Of a stretch of DNA of 64,000 nt, positions 25,107-33,156 are shown piece after piece. This stretch comes from Couchioplanes azureus (GTDB lineage Bacteria > Actinomycetota > Actinomycetes > Mycobacteriales > Micromonosporaceae). The translations under genes were made by a program, and so were the position numbers. Position 1 is the stretch's first letter; each line of letters opens with the position of its first letter. The notes beneath the pieces are model-generated. The model had not been told where the DNA came from. It worked only from the letters and a program-made list of their open reading frames with translations, and searched no databases. Location: NCBI RefSeq assembly GCF_014648355.1, contig NZ_BMQY01000012.1:1-64000 (forward strand). The letters are read 5' to 3'.

Positions 25107-27197
25107 GTGAATTCCGGTCGGCTCGGGACGTTGGCGGCACTGTCGGCGATCGCCGTCGCGGTGACGTTCACCCTCGGCGTGGACGTGATCAACGCGATGT
25201 CTCCGGTGGTGTTGCCGGCCGGCGCCGACTATTGGGTGCCGTACCAGGGCTGGGTCTCGCTGCTGGCCGGAGTCCCGCACGCGGTGCTGGGCATCCTGCT
25301 TCTCCGGACCAGACCGAGGCACGCTGTCGCCTGGTTGCTCACGCTCTCCGGCATGGCCTGGTTGCTCGACGCGATGTCCGGAAGCTGGGTGCGTCACGCC
25401 ATGCTCACCGGCTACGACCAGCCGGGCGTGCTGGCGGCGATCTGGCTGCTCGATCGGTTCGGGTCGCTACTGATCCCGTTGACCGTGGCGACCGTCCTGC
25501 TGTTCCCCGACGGCCGGCTGCCGCGGCACCGCTTCTGGCGATGGCTGTCCCTGGCCGGTATCGGCCTGACCCTGCTCCTGCCGTTCGCGGCGCTCACCGC
25601 CCCGGCGGCCATGCTGAACCGGGTCACCGGTGCTCCGGCGCTGTTCGACGGCCCGGTCACACCGGACGTGCTGACCCTGCCGCTGCCGTACCAGGTGTGG
25701 GAACTGCTGTATGCGGTCGGGCTGCCCGCGCTGTACCTGGGCATGGTGATCCCCTTCGCCGTGAGCGTGCACCGCTACCGGCGTGCGGGCGGCGAGGTTC
25801 GCGCCCAGATCCGGTGGCTGGTGTGGGCCGTCCTGGTCTCCGCCATCGTTCCGATCGCGGGCGAGCCGCTTCCCGAGCCGCTCCGCTCCGGCTCCCTGAC
25901 CGGCTCCTTCGGGCTCGTCGCCGTGGCGATCGCCTTCGCCGTGATGCGCCACCGGCTGTACGCCATCGATCGCCTGTTACCCGCCACCGCCGTCTACGGT
26001 GCGCTGGCCGTGTCGTTCATCGTGGTCGACGCCCTGGTCATCACCGTCGCGGGACAGATGATCGACGAGCGGGGCGCCGCACTGACCGCGATGGCGGCGG
26101 TGAGCGCCGGCTATCTGCTGGGCCGCGACTTCCTCTGGCGCTGGGCCCGGCGCCTGCTGCTGGGCGCCCGGGTGGACTCCGCGCTGGTGGCGACGCTGGC
26201 CCGCCGCCTGGAGACGGCCTCGGGCGTGGAGATGCAGCTCACCGAGCTGGCCGGCGCGCTGGCCCACGCCTTCCGGCTCGGGTTCGTCGCGATCCGGCTG
26301 CAGCGCCTGGACGGAACGCTGACGACCGTCGTGCACGGCGCGGCCACCGAGGAGACGATCGTTCTGCCGGTCGCCTATCGCGGTGAGCCGATCGGCCAGT
26401 TGCAGGTCGTCCGGCGCGACGGTGCCCGGCTCAGCGACCGCGACCAGCGCATGCTCGGCGATCTGGTCCGGCAGGCCGCGGCCGCGACCCGGGCGACCGA
26501 CATCAACGTCGCCCTGGAACGCGCCCGTACCGAACTGGTCCTGGGGCGCGAGGACGAACGCCGCCGGTTGCGCCGTGACCTGCACGACGGCCTCGGCCCG
26601 TCGATCGGCGCGGTACAACTACGCATCGAGACCGCCCGCAACCTGGCCGCCAGCCGTCCGGAGGCCGTCGACGGGCTGCTCGCGAGCGCGGCACGCGACA
26701 TCGGCGCCATCCTCGACGAGATCCGGCGGGTCGTCTACGAGCTCCGGCCGCCGGCCCTCGACGAACTGGGCCTGGTCCGGGCCGTCCAGCAGCACGCGGA
26801 CGCGATGCAGACGGCGGAGTGTCCCGTCGAGGTGAACGCCGCCGAGCCCTTGCCGGTGCTGCCGGCCGCGGTGGAGGTGGCCGCCTACCGCATCGTGTCC
26901 GAGGCACTGGCCAATGTCGTCCGGCACGCCGGGGCGACCCGGTGCGCCATCTCGATGAGCACCTCGGTGGACCGGGACGAGCTGCTGATCGAGGTATCCG
27001 ACAACGGACGCGGGATGGCACCGGACCGGGCGCCCGGCGTCGGCCTCATCGCCATGCGGGAGCGGGCCGGTGAGCTCGGCGGACGCTGCGCGGTGGAGAG
27101 CACCGGCGAGGGCGGCACTCTCGTGCGCTGCCGGCTTCCGCTGAGTCGTGCCGACATCGACGGCCGCGAGGAGAGTGACAGACGTGTCGGAGTGTGA
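25107..27197 (+). CDS. NarL-type sensor histidine kinase with multi-helix membrane domain and GAF
   Basis: The 696-aa kinase has about eight membrane helices in the first 350 residues. A GAF-like domain follows (about 370-480, LARRLETASGVEMQLTELAGALAHAFRLGFVAIRL). HisKA_3 carries the phosphoacceptor in RRDLHDGLGPSIGAVQLRIE, and HATPase_c includes VSEALANVVRHAGATRC and VSDNGRGM...GVGLIAMRERAGELGG. This is the DesK/NarX-like class that pairs with LuxR-type regulators. The start is uncertain: GTG 25107 is used, but its GGGGAGG abuts the codon; GTG 25062 is an alternative. The 3' end overlaps the response regulator by 14 nt. Confidence 0.88.
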   Translation: MNSGRLGTLAALSAIAVAVTFTLGVDVINAMSPVVLPAGADYWVPYQGWVSLLAGVPHAVLGILLLRTRPRHAVAWLLTLSGMAWLLDAMSGSWVRHAMLTGYDQPGVLAAIWLLDRFGSLLIPLTVATVLLFPDGRLPRHRFWRWLSLAGIGLTLLLPFAALTAPAAMLNRVTGAPALFDGPVTPDVLTLPLPYQVWELLYAVGLPALYLGMVIPFAVSVHRYRRAGGEVRAQIRWLVWAVLVSAIVPIAGEPLPEPLRSGSLTGSFGLVAVAIAFAVMRHRLYAIDRLLPATAVYGALAVSFIVVDALVITVAGQMIDERGAALTAMAAVSAGYLLGRDFLWRWARRLLLGARVDSALVATLARRLETASGVEMQLTELAGALAHAFRLGFVAIRLQRLDGTLTTVVHGAATEETIVLPVAYRGEPIGQLQVVRRDGARLSDRDQRMLGDLVRQAAAATRATDINVALERARTELVLGREDERRRLRRDLHDGLGPSIGAVQLRIETARNLAASRPEAVDGLLASAARDIGAILDEIRRVVYELRPPALDELGLVRAVQQHADAMQTAECPVEVNAAEPLPVLPAAVEVAAYRIVSEALANVVRHAGATRCAISMSTSVDRDELLIEVSDNGRGMAPDRAPGVGLIAMRERAGELGGRCAVESTGEGGTLVRCRLPLSRADIDGREESDRRVGV

Positions 27198-27867
27198 ACG
27201 ACAGATCCGGGTACTGCTCGTCGACGACCACCCGGTCTGGCGCGAGGGACTGGCCGTGCTGCTCGCATCGGTGCCGAGCGTCGAGGTGGTCGGCACCGCG
27301 GCGGACGGGGCGGCGGCCGTGGCGGCGGCCGCGCGGGAGCAGCCCGACGTGGTGCTCATGGACATCCAGATGCCGGTCATGAACGGCGCCGAGGCGACCC
27401 GGGAGGTGACCGCGCAGAGCCCGCACATCGCGGTCGTCGCCCTGACCATGCTCGAGGACGACGAGACGCTGTTCAACGCTCTGCGCGCGGGAGCGATCGG
27501 CTACCTCCTCAAGGGCGCCACGCAGGCGGACATCCTCCGGGCCATCACCTCGGCGGCCAACGGCGAGGCCCACTTCGGACCGGCCATCGCGCGGCGCATC
27601 ACCCGATACTTCGCCGCCCAGCCGACCTCGGCGAGCAGTCTCGCCTTCCCGCAGCTCACCCAGCGGGAGAACGAGGTGCTGAAGCTCATCGCGGACGGTC
27701 TCACCAACGCACAGATAACGGCCCGGCTGACGCTCGCGCACCAGACCGTACGCAACCACGTACACAACATCTTCGCGAAGCTCCACGTCGCCGACCGGGC
27801 CGAAGCGATGACCCGGGCCCGCGAAGCGGGTCTAGGCCATCGACGCGGCCTGAACGGTCCGATCTAG
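27184..27867 (+). CDS. NarL/LuxR-family response regulator
   Basis: The receiver (1-120) carries the acidic pair in LLVDDHPVWREGL, phospho-Asp in VLMDIQMPVMNG, Thr in ALTMLEDD and Lys in GYLLKGATQADIL. The C-terminal LuxR helix-turn-helix reads FPQLTQRENEVLKLIADGLTNAQITARLTLAHQTVRNHVHNIFAKLHV. The length of 227 aa is normal. The GTG at 27184 lies inside the 3' end of the kinase gene, preceded by GAGGAG about 10 bases away; GTG 27175 is the alternative. It is the cognate regulator of the upstream kinase. The nearby subtilase gene is a possible target, by position only. Confidence 0.92.
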   Translation: MSECERQIRVLLVDDHPVWREGLAVLLASVPSVEVVGTAADGAAAVAAAAREQPDVVLMDIQMPVMNGAEATREVTAQSPHIAVVALTMLEDDETLFNALRAGAIGYLLKGATQADILRAITSAANGEAHFGPAIARRITRYFAAQPTSASSLAFPQLTQRENEVLKLIADGLTNAQITARLTLAHQTVRNHVHNIFAKLHVADRAEAMTRAREAGLGHRRGLNGPI

Positions 27868-27926
27868 CCACCGACGAACGGGTTTGCAGGACGGTATCGA
27901 CCCGCTATCAACCTCCTCGCACATGG

Positions 27927-27937
27927 TTGATCATCAA
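27927..27937. promoter_or_regulatory. AT-rich dyad upstream of the subtilase gene
   Basis: The 11-bp perfect dyad TTGAT-c-ATCAA sits in an unusually AT-rich pocket (27925-27950) of the 133-bp gap between the response regulator and the protease. The protease gene has a strong ribosome-binding site (CAGGAGGAGCAG). The dyad is a candidate operator or promoter element, possibly for the adjacent NarL-type regulator. This is position-based inference. Confidence 0.35.
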
Positions 27938-28000
27938 TTTAAGCTTCCTCCGTAGCGTCTGCTCCAACGTCGAAGGACGTAGATCCCCCAGGAGGAGCAG

Positions 28001-29227
28001 ATGCGTTCAGCCAGCACGAACAGACCGTCCATCCCGAGCCGCGGAAGGCGGATGGTCACTCAGGTGACCGTCGCGGCCGCCGGCCTCGTCCTCGCCGTGA
28101 CCGCCGCGGGACCGGCATTCGCGGCCGAAGCGGTCGGGACCGTCGCGCACGCCGGGAGCCCGTCGGCGATCCCCGGCAGTTACCTCGTCACGCTCAAGGC
28201 CGAGCCGGTCGACCGCGCCCGCGCCGACCGGCTCACCCACCGGTACGGCGGCACCGTCACGCGCGTCTTCGGCCACGCGGTCGAGGGCTACACCGCCCGA
28301 CTCACCGCGCGGCAGGCGGCCCGGCTCGCCGCCGATCCGGCCGTCGGCTCGGTCGAGGCCGACCAGCGCGTCACGGTCGCCGACACCCAGACCGGGGCGC
28401 CCTGGGGCCTGGACCGCAGCGACCAGCGCGATCTGCCGCTCGATCAGAGCTACACGTACGGGCCCAGCGCCGGCGTGACCGTCTACGTGATCGACACCGG
28501 CGTCGCGACCGCCCACCGGGACTTCGGGGGCCGCGCCTCCTCCGGCTACGACGCCGTCGAGGGCGACGACGTCGCGCAGGACGGCAACGGGCACGGGACC
28601 TTCGTCGCCGGGGTGGCGGCCGGCTCCACCTACGGGATCGCCAAGAGCGCCCGGGTCGTCGGGGTCCGGGTCCTCGGCGACGACGGCTCCGGCACCACGA
28701 GCGGCGTCATCGCCGGCATCGACTGGGTCACCGCCCACGCCACGCCCGGCCGCTCGGTGGCCAACCTCAGCCTCGGCGGCGGCGTCAGCAGCACCCTGGA
28801 CGCGGCCGTACGCCGGTCGATCGCCGCGGGCATCCCGTACACGATCGCCGCGGGCAACTCCGGCGCCAACGCGAGCACCACCTCCCCCGCCCGGGTCACC
28901 GAGGCGCTCACCGTCGGCGCGACGGACCGCACCGACGCCCGCGCGCCCTGGTCCAACTACGGCTCCGTCCTGGATCTGTTCGCACCCGGCGCCGGCATCA
29001 CCTCCGCCTGGCGGACCAGCACCACCGCGACCTACACCGGCAGCGGCACGTCGTTCTCGGCGCCGCACGTAGCCGGGGCGGTTGCTCTTCATCTCGCCGC
29101 ACACCCCGGCGCGACGGTGGCGGCCGTCAACGCGGCGATCGTCGGGGCCGCCACGACCGGCGTGGTCACCGGACCGGGCGGCGGCTCCCCGAACCGTCTG
29201 CTCCACACCGCCACGCTCGCCGGTTGA
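28001..29227 (+). CDS. Secreted S8 subtilisin-family serine protease (proteinase K-like)
   Basis: The 408-aa preproprotein has a signal peptide (cleavage near FAA|EAV, residue 42) and an I9-type inhibitor propeptide (about 55-125, IPGSYLVTLKAEP...VGSVEADQRVTV). The S8 catalytic domain carries Asp165 (VYVIDTG), His198 (DGNGHGT), oxyanion Asn286 (AAGNSG) and Ser351 (GTSFSAPH). The WGLDRSDQRDLPLDQSY opening is typical of the actinobacterial proteinase K/thermitase group. It should be secreted and mature by removal of the propeptide. The start is well supported by AGGAGGAG. A strong hairpin follows the gene. Confidence 0.95.
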   Translation: MRSASTNRPSIPSRGRRMVTQVTVAAAGLVLAVTAAGPAFAAEAVGTVAHAGSPSAIPGSYLVTLKAEPVDRARADRLTHRYGGTVTRVFGHAVEGYTARLTARQAARLAADPAVGSVEADQRVTVADTQTGAPWGLDRSDQRDLPLDQSYTYGPSAGVTVYVIDTGVATAHRDFGGRASSGYDAVEGDDVAQDGNGHGTFVAGVAAGSTYGIAKSARVVGVRVLGDDGSGTTSGVIAGIDWVTAHATPGRSVANLSLGGGVSSTLDAAVRRSIAAGIPYTIAAGNSGANASTTSPARVTEALTVGATDRTDARAPWSNYGSVLDLFAPGAGITSAWRTSTTATYTGSGTSFSAPHVAGAVALHLAAHPGATVAAVNAAIVGAATTGVVTGPGGGSPNRLLHTATLAG

Positions 29228-29250
29228 CCTGCCTCATCCCGCTCCACGGC

Positions 29251-29273
29251 CCGGCCGGGAACCTCCCGGCCGG
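29251..29273 (+). terminator. Hairpin between convergent subtilase and sulfite oxidase genes
   Basis: A perfect 10-bp stem (CCGGCCGGGA / TCCCGGCCGG) with a 3-base loop lies 24 bp after the subtilase stop and 30 bp from the stop of the opposing gene. It could serve both directions. Confidence 0.65.
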
Positions 29274-29302
29274 CGCCTGTGCGCGAGGACGCCCAGCGCC
29301 GT

Positions 29303-30607
29303 TCAGACGACCGTGACCGGGTGAGCCACCACCGCACCGAACAGATATCCCAGCGTGTTGTAGGACGTCTGCGCCGGCTGGGTGGCGCCGGTGACGTCGG
29401 TGGCCCGGGCGCGCACGGTGTACGCCCCCGGCGCGCCCGGGCGCCAGGGGAACTCCCACCGCTGCCAGCCGGCGGCCTCGCCCCGGCCCAGGGCACAGGC
29501 CCGCTGCCAGGTCATCCCGCCGTCCGTGCTCACCTCGACGTGGCGGATGCGGCCGTTGCCCGACCACGACCGGCCACGCAGGACATGTGTCCGGCCGGCC
29601 GGCAGGGAGGCGTTCCACGGCAGCTCGAACGCGCTCTTGACGACCTGGCGGTCGATCAGCTCGCCGCCGGCCGGGTAGTCGGGGCCGAAGAGCCGGTAGA
29701 ACTGGGTGTTCCACGGCGAGAACAGGGGCGACGCCGACACCTCGATGCGGCCCACCCACTTGACGGAGGCGATCCCGATCCACGACGGTACGACCAGCCG
29801 TACGGGAAAACCGTGGTCGGGTGGCAGCGGCCGGCCGTTCATCTCGTAGGCCAGCAGCACATCGTCGAGTGCCTTGACGACCGGCAACGGCCGGCGCACG
29901 GGGCCCAGGTTCACCCCGCCGGAGACGAAATCCGGATCGAGCCCTTCCGGCTGCACGTCGACCGCGGCGCGGGTCAGCCCCGCACGGCGCAGCACCGTGC
30001 CCAGGCGGACCCCGCGCCAGCGGGCCACCCCGACGGCGCCCAGCCCCCACGCCGTTCCCGACACGCTCTGGCCCTGCTGGCCGCCGAAGAAGCTCCGCCC
30101 GTTCCCGGCGCACTCCAGGAACGCGGTGACCGACTCGGCCGGCAGACGGCGCAGGTCGGCGTAGCCGAACTCGACCGGCGCCTCGGCCGTCGGGCTACCC
30201 CGCAGGCCGGTGCCGAACAACCGCAGCCGCCACGTCTCCGCGTCGACGACCGGCGTACGGGTGTGGTTGCGGACGAAGAACCGGTCGACCGGCACCAGAT
30301 GGCCGGCACCGGTCATCGCCTCCCACCGCATCTCGGCGTTCGTACCGAAGACCGTGAACAGCTCCGGCGGCAACGGCTTGAGGATCGGGCCGGCCTGGGC
30401 CTCGGGCGCGGCGGGTCGCTCGGCGGCGGACGCGGCCGGGGGCCGTCCGCCGGCGAATGCGGCCGCGCCGGCCCCGAGTGACAGGCCGGCCGCAAGTCGG
30501 GCCACGTCGCGGCGGGTCAACCGGGCGTCCGTCGCCAGGCCGGCCCGCCACTGCCGCAGCCGGGCACGGTCGTAGTCACGTTCGTCGAGCGGTTGCTGGT
30601 CCACCAT
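29303..30607 (-). CDS. Molybdopterin-dependent sulfite oxidase-family enzyme
   Basis: The 434-aa protein has a twin-arginine-like N-terminal region (LTRRDVARLAAGLSLGAGAAA, residues 30-50). The sulfite oxidase molybdopterin domain follows, with the Mo-ligand cysteine in FLECAGNGRSFF (Cys166), GLGAVGVARWRGVRL, and GFPVRLVVPSWIGIASVKWVGRIEV. It ends with the C-terminal dimerisation Ig-like domain (RIRHVEVSTDGGMTWQRACALG...GAYTVRARATD). It lacks the heme domain of animal enzymes, so it resembles SorA or YedY-type relatives with another electron acceptor. It lies 46 bp after the MerR-HEAT gene on the same strand, so cotranscription is possible. Confidence 0.9.
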   Translation of the reverse strand: MVDQQPLDERDYDRARLRQWRAGLATDARLTRRDVARLAAGLSLGAGAAAFAGGRPPAASAAERPAAPEAQAGPILKPLPPELFTVFGTNAEMRWEAMTGAGHLVPVDRFFVRNHTRTPVVDAETWRLRLFGTGLRGSPTAEAPVEFGYADLRRLPAESVTAFLECAGNGRSFFGGQQGQSVSGTAWGLGAVGVARWRGVRLGTVLRRAGLTRAAVDVQPEGLDPDFVSGGVNLGPVRRPLPVVKALDDVLLAYEMNGRPLPPDHGFPVRLVVPSWIGIASVKWVGRIEVSASPLFSPWNTQFYRLFGPDYPAGGELIDRQVVKSAFELPWNASLPAGRTHVLRGRSWSGNGRIRHVEVSTDGGMTWQRACALGRGEAAGWQRWEFPWRPGAPGAYTVRARATDVTGATQPAQTSYNTLGYLFGAVVAHPVTVV

Positions 30608-30623
30608 GGCCGACTCCCCTCAA

Positions 30624-30639
30624 TAGGCTAGTGAGCCTA
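30624..30639. promoter_or_regulatory. Short dyad between MerR-HEAT and sulfite oxidase genes
   Basis: The perfect inverted repeat TAGGCT-agtg-AGCCTA occupies the 46-bp gap just upstream of the sulfite oxidase gene. It may be an operator or a small hairpin affecting read-through from the MerR-HEAT gene. No consensus family could be assigned. Confidence 0.35.
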
Positions 30640-30653
30640 CCGCCCCGATAGGA

Positions 30654-31667
30654 TTAGGGAGGGGTCGAGGCATCTCGATGCCGCAGGTGGGCCGAGGCGA
30701 TGAGGGCCACCGCCCGGTCCGCGTCGTGGGCCAACTCGTGCAGGACGGGCCGCGCGAGGGTCCGGGGCATCTCCAGAAGGGCCTGGGTGAGACGGATCCG
30801 GACGGCCGAGTCCGCGGTGGGGGCGGCCAGTTCGCCGGTCAGGGCGCTCATGATCCGGTCCGCGCGGGCGGGGTCCTCGGACAGGGCGCCCAGGGCCTCG
30901 GCCGCCTCGACGTCGTTGGCACCCTCGACCACCATGCCGACGAGGGTGGGGACGGCCGCGGCGACGCCGCGCGTACCCAGGGCCAGGGCCGCGTGCCTGC
31001 GGACCTCCGCGTCCGCGTCGCCGAGGGCGTCGGCGAGCACCGCGTCCGCCTCGTCGCCGGTCATCTCGGCGATCGCCCGGACCGCGCGGCGGCGGACGTC
31101 GACGTCCGCCGAGTGCATGCCGCGGGTCACGCTCGCCAGGCCCGCACTGCCCGCGCGCGCGAGGGCCCACCGCAGGGCGCCCGCGACGTTCGGGTCGGAC
31201 TCGACGAGGACCGCGCCGGCCAGCAGCTCGGCGGGCACCCGTACGTCCTCGCCGGGCGCCAGGACGCTCTGCTGGCGGGACGCGGCACTGGGCGAGGCGA
31301 TCCCGTGCATGAGCTCCACGATGCGCAGGACGCCCTGCCAGCCGGCGGGCGCCGAGGCATCCACCGTACGGAGCCGGTCCAGCAGCTCGCGATCGCGTTC
31401 CAGCCGGTCCTCGGTCCACTTGATGAGCTCGCCGATCACCGCGGACGGCGTGCAGGTGGGGTCCTCCAGCGCACGTCCGATCTGCCGCAACGACAGGCCC
31501 AGCGACCGCAGGCTCTCCACGTGGAACAGCCGCCGGATGTCGTCGTCGGAGTACTCGCGGTAGCCGCCCACGGTACGACCCGTCGGCCGCACCAGCCCGA
31601 GTGAGTCGTAGTGCCGCAGCATGCGGGTGCTCACCCCGGAGCGGCGTGCCACGTCACCGATCAGCAC
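30654..31667 (-). CDS. MerR-family regulator with C-terminal HEAT repeats
   Basis: Residues 1-70 are a MerR helix-turn-helix (MLIGDVARRSGVSTRMLRHYDSLGLVRPTGRTVGGYREY). A dimerisation helix follows (about 75-110). From about 150 to the end, alpha-helical HEAT/PBS-lyase-like repeats appear (DVDVRRRAVRAIAEMTGDEADAVLADALGDADAEVRRHAALALG). HEAT repeats in place of a small-ligand pocket suggest regulation by protein contact. The GTG at 31667 overlaps the stop of the upstream HEAT protein by 7 nt. That partner is the obvious candidate interactor. Confidence 0.85.
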   Translation of the reverse strand: MLIGDVARRSGVSTRMLRHYDSLGLVRPTGRTVGGYREYSDDDIRRLFHVESLRSLGLSLRQIGRALEDPTCTPSAVIGELIKWTEDRLERDRELLDRLRTVDASAPAGWQGVLRIVELMHGIASPSAASRQQSVLAPGEDVRVPAELLAGAVLVESDPNVAGALRWALARAGSAGLASVTRGMHSADVDVRRRAVRAIAEMTGDEADAVLADALGDADAEVRRHAALALGTRGVAAAVPTLVGMVVEGANDVEAAEALGALSEDPARADRIMSALTGELAAPTADSAVRIRLTQALLEMPRTLARPVLHELAHDADRAVALIASAHLRHRDASTPP

Positions 31668-32404
31668 GCCCGGCCCTCGGTCTCTTCCGCTGCCATGAAG
31701 TCGTCCGCCGTGAACCTCGGCGCCTCTACCTGCACGTCGTCCTCCCTGACCCAGTCCACGCCGAGCGCGACGACGCGCTTGGCCTCCTCGACGGCCACGT
31801 CGAAGCCGGCGTCCGGGTCGCGCAGGAGCAACACCGTGGCGCGGGCGTGCGCCTGCACCTCCGGGTCCGCGCTCGCCATGCCGGCCTCGAGAGCCGGCAC
31901 GGCGGCCTCGCCCAGGCCGACCAGCGCCCGGCTCAGGCTGAGCTGCACGTTCCGGTCGCCGCGACCGAGCTGGGCGGCCAGATCCCCGGCCAGCGCCCTC
32001 TCCTGCCCCTGCGGGACGAGGACCACGGCGGCCCGCCAGGCGGTCCGCGCCACCTCGTCGTCGAGGTCACGCAGCAAGGAGCGGACGATCCAGGGGTACG
32101 CGTCCTTGTTGCCGAGCTTGGAGAGCGAGTGCAACGCCTGGATCCTGGCCTGAGTACGCTCCGACCGGAGCTCGGCGCGCAGCCTGGGCAGCGTGACATC
32201 CTGCGGAAGACGGGTCAGCGCCCAGGTGAGCATGTCACGCACGAAGAAGTCGGGCTCGACCGCGCACCGCTCCACGAGCACGTCGACGATGCCGGGATCG
32301 GGATGCGTGCCGACCGCCAGGGCCGCCTGCAGGCGGGTCGACGACGCCCCGGCCCGCAAGGCGGCGACCGCGCGGCTGTCGAGTGGGTTCCGAGTCGGGT
32401 TCAT
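31661..32404 (-). CDS. HEAT-repeat protein paired with the MerR-HEAT regulator
   Basis: The 247-aa protein is made almost entirely of HEAT-like helices (SSTRLQAALAVGTHPDPGIVDVLVERC, RIQALHSLSKLGNKDAYPWIVRSLL, DPEVQAHARATVLLL). It has no signal peptide or membrane helix. The ATG at 32404 is supported by GGAGG eight bases upstream. It shares its repeat type with the MerR-HEAT gene it overlaps, so the two probably arose by duplication and may form a complex that frees or blocks the DNA-binding partner. This is inference. Confidence 0.82.
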   Translation of the reverse strand: MNPTRNPLDSRAVAALRAGASSTRLQAALAVGTHPDPGIVDVLVERCAVEPDFFVRDMLTWALTRLPQDVTLPRLRAELRSERTQARIQALHSLSKLGNKDAYPWIVRSLLRDLDDEVARTAWRAAVVLVPQGQERALAGDLAAQLGRGDRNVQLSLSRALVGLGEAAVPALEAGMASADPEVQAHARATVLLLRDPDAGFDVAVEEAKRVVALGVDWVREDDVQVEAPRFTADDFMAAEETEGRAC

Positions 32405-32431
32405 GAGTACCACCTCCAGGACACACCCAAG

Positions 32432-32455
32432 ACCTTGTCACTGTGTCAGGGTCAA
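32432..32455 (-). promoter_or_regulatory. Candidate MerR operator/promoter of the HEAT operon
   Basis: On the minus strand a consensus-like -35 TTGACC (32450-32455) runs into an imperfect 21-bp palindrome at 32432-32452. With the half-sites ACCYTG and CARGGT it is symmetrical at about 16 of 21 positions. This matches MerR-type dyads placed in a long promoter spacer. It lies 27 bp upstream of the HEAT gene start, so autoregulation by the MerR-HEAT protein is likely. The -10 is not clear. Confidence 0.5.
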
Positions 32456-32481
32456 CCCGGCCGGCCGGACCAGTGGGCTGA

Positions 32482-33156
32482 TCAGTCCCCCGGCAGCAGC
32501 CCCGCGTCCCGGGCGACGAGCGCGGCCTGCACCCGGTTGGCGCAGCCGAGCTTCGTGAGGATGTGCCGTACGTGGGTCTTGACCGTGCCCTCCCCGAGGT
32601 ACAGCCGCTCGGCGGCTTCGGCGTTGGACAGGCCGAGCCCGATCATCACCAGGACGTCCCGCTCACGGGCGGTCAACAGGCCGACCACCCGCCGGGCCTC
32701 GGCCGTACGGCCCGCGCCGGCCGTCACGTACCGGTCGACCAGCCCCCGGACGACCCGGGGCGAGAGGATGGCGTGCCCGTTCGCGGCGGCCCGCACGGCG
32801 TGGATGAGATCCTGCGGCCCGGTGTCCTTCAGCACGAAACCGGCGGCGCCGGCGGCCAGCGCCCGCGCCACGTACTCGTCCTCACCGAAGGTCGTCAGCA
32901 TCACGACCCGGACCGCCGGGGCGCGGGCCGCCAGCTGCTCCGCCGCGGTCAGGCCGTCCATTCCCGGCATGCGCACATCCATCAGGACCACGTCGACCGC
33001 CAGCCCGGCCGCGAGCTGGAGCGCCTCGGCGCCGTCCCCGGCCTCACCGACGACCTCGACGTCGCCGGCGTGCGACAACACCATGCGCAGGCCGGCCCGC
33101 ACCAGCGCCTCGTCGTCGGCGACCAGGACCCGCACCGGGCCGGCGGCACCGGTCAC
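32482..33156 (-). CDS. NarL/LuxR-family response regulator
   Basis: The 224-aa regulator has a receiver with VLVADDEALVRAGL, phospho-Asp in VLMDVRMPGMDG, Thr in MLTTFGEDEY and Lys in GFVLKDTGPQDL. The C-terminal LuxR helix-turn-helix reads LLTARERDVLVMIGLGLSNAEAAERLYLGEGTVKTHVRHILTKLGC. The GTG at 33156 overlaps the histidine kinase stop by 4 nt (GTGA), giving a coupled kinase-regulator pair. A much longer open frame in this phase runs back through the kinase gene but is a GC-driven artefact. Confidence 0.92.
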   Translation of the reverse strand: MTGAAGPVRVLVADDEALVRAGLRMVLSHAGDVEVVGEAGDGAEALQLAAGLAVDVVLMDVRMPGMDGLTAAEQLAARAPAVRVVMLTTFGEDEYVARALAAGAAGFVLKDTGPQDLIHAVRAAANGHAILSPRVVRGLVDRYVTAGAGRTAEARRVVGLLTARERDVLVMIGLGLSNAEAAERLYLGEGTVKTHVRHILTKLGCANRVQAALVARDAGLLPGD

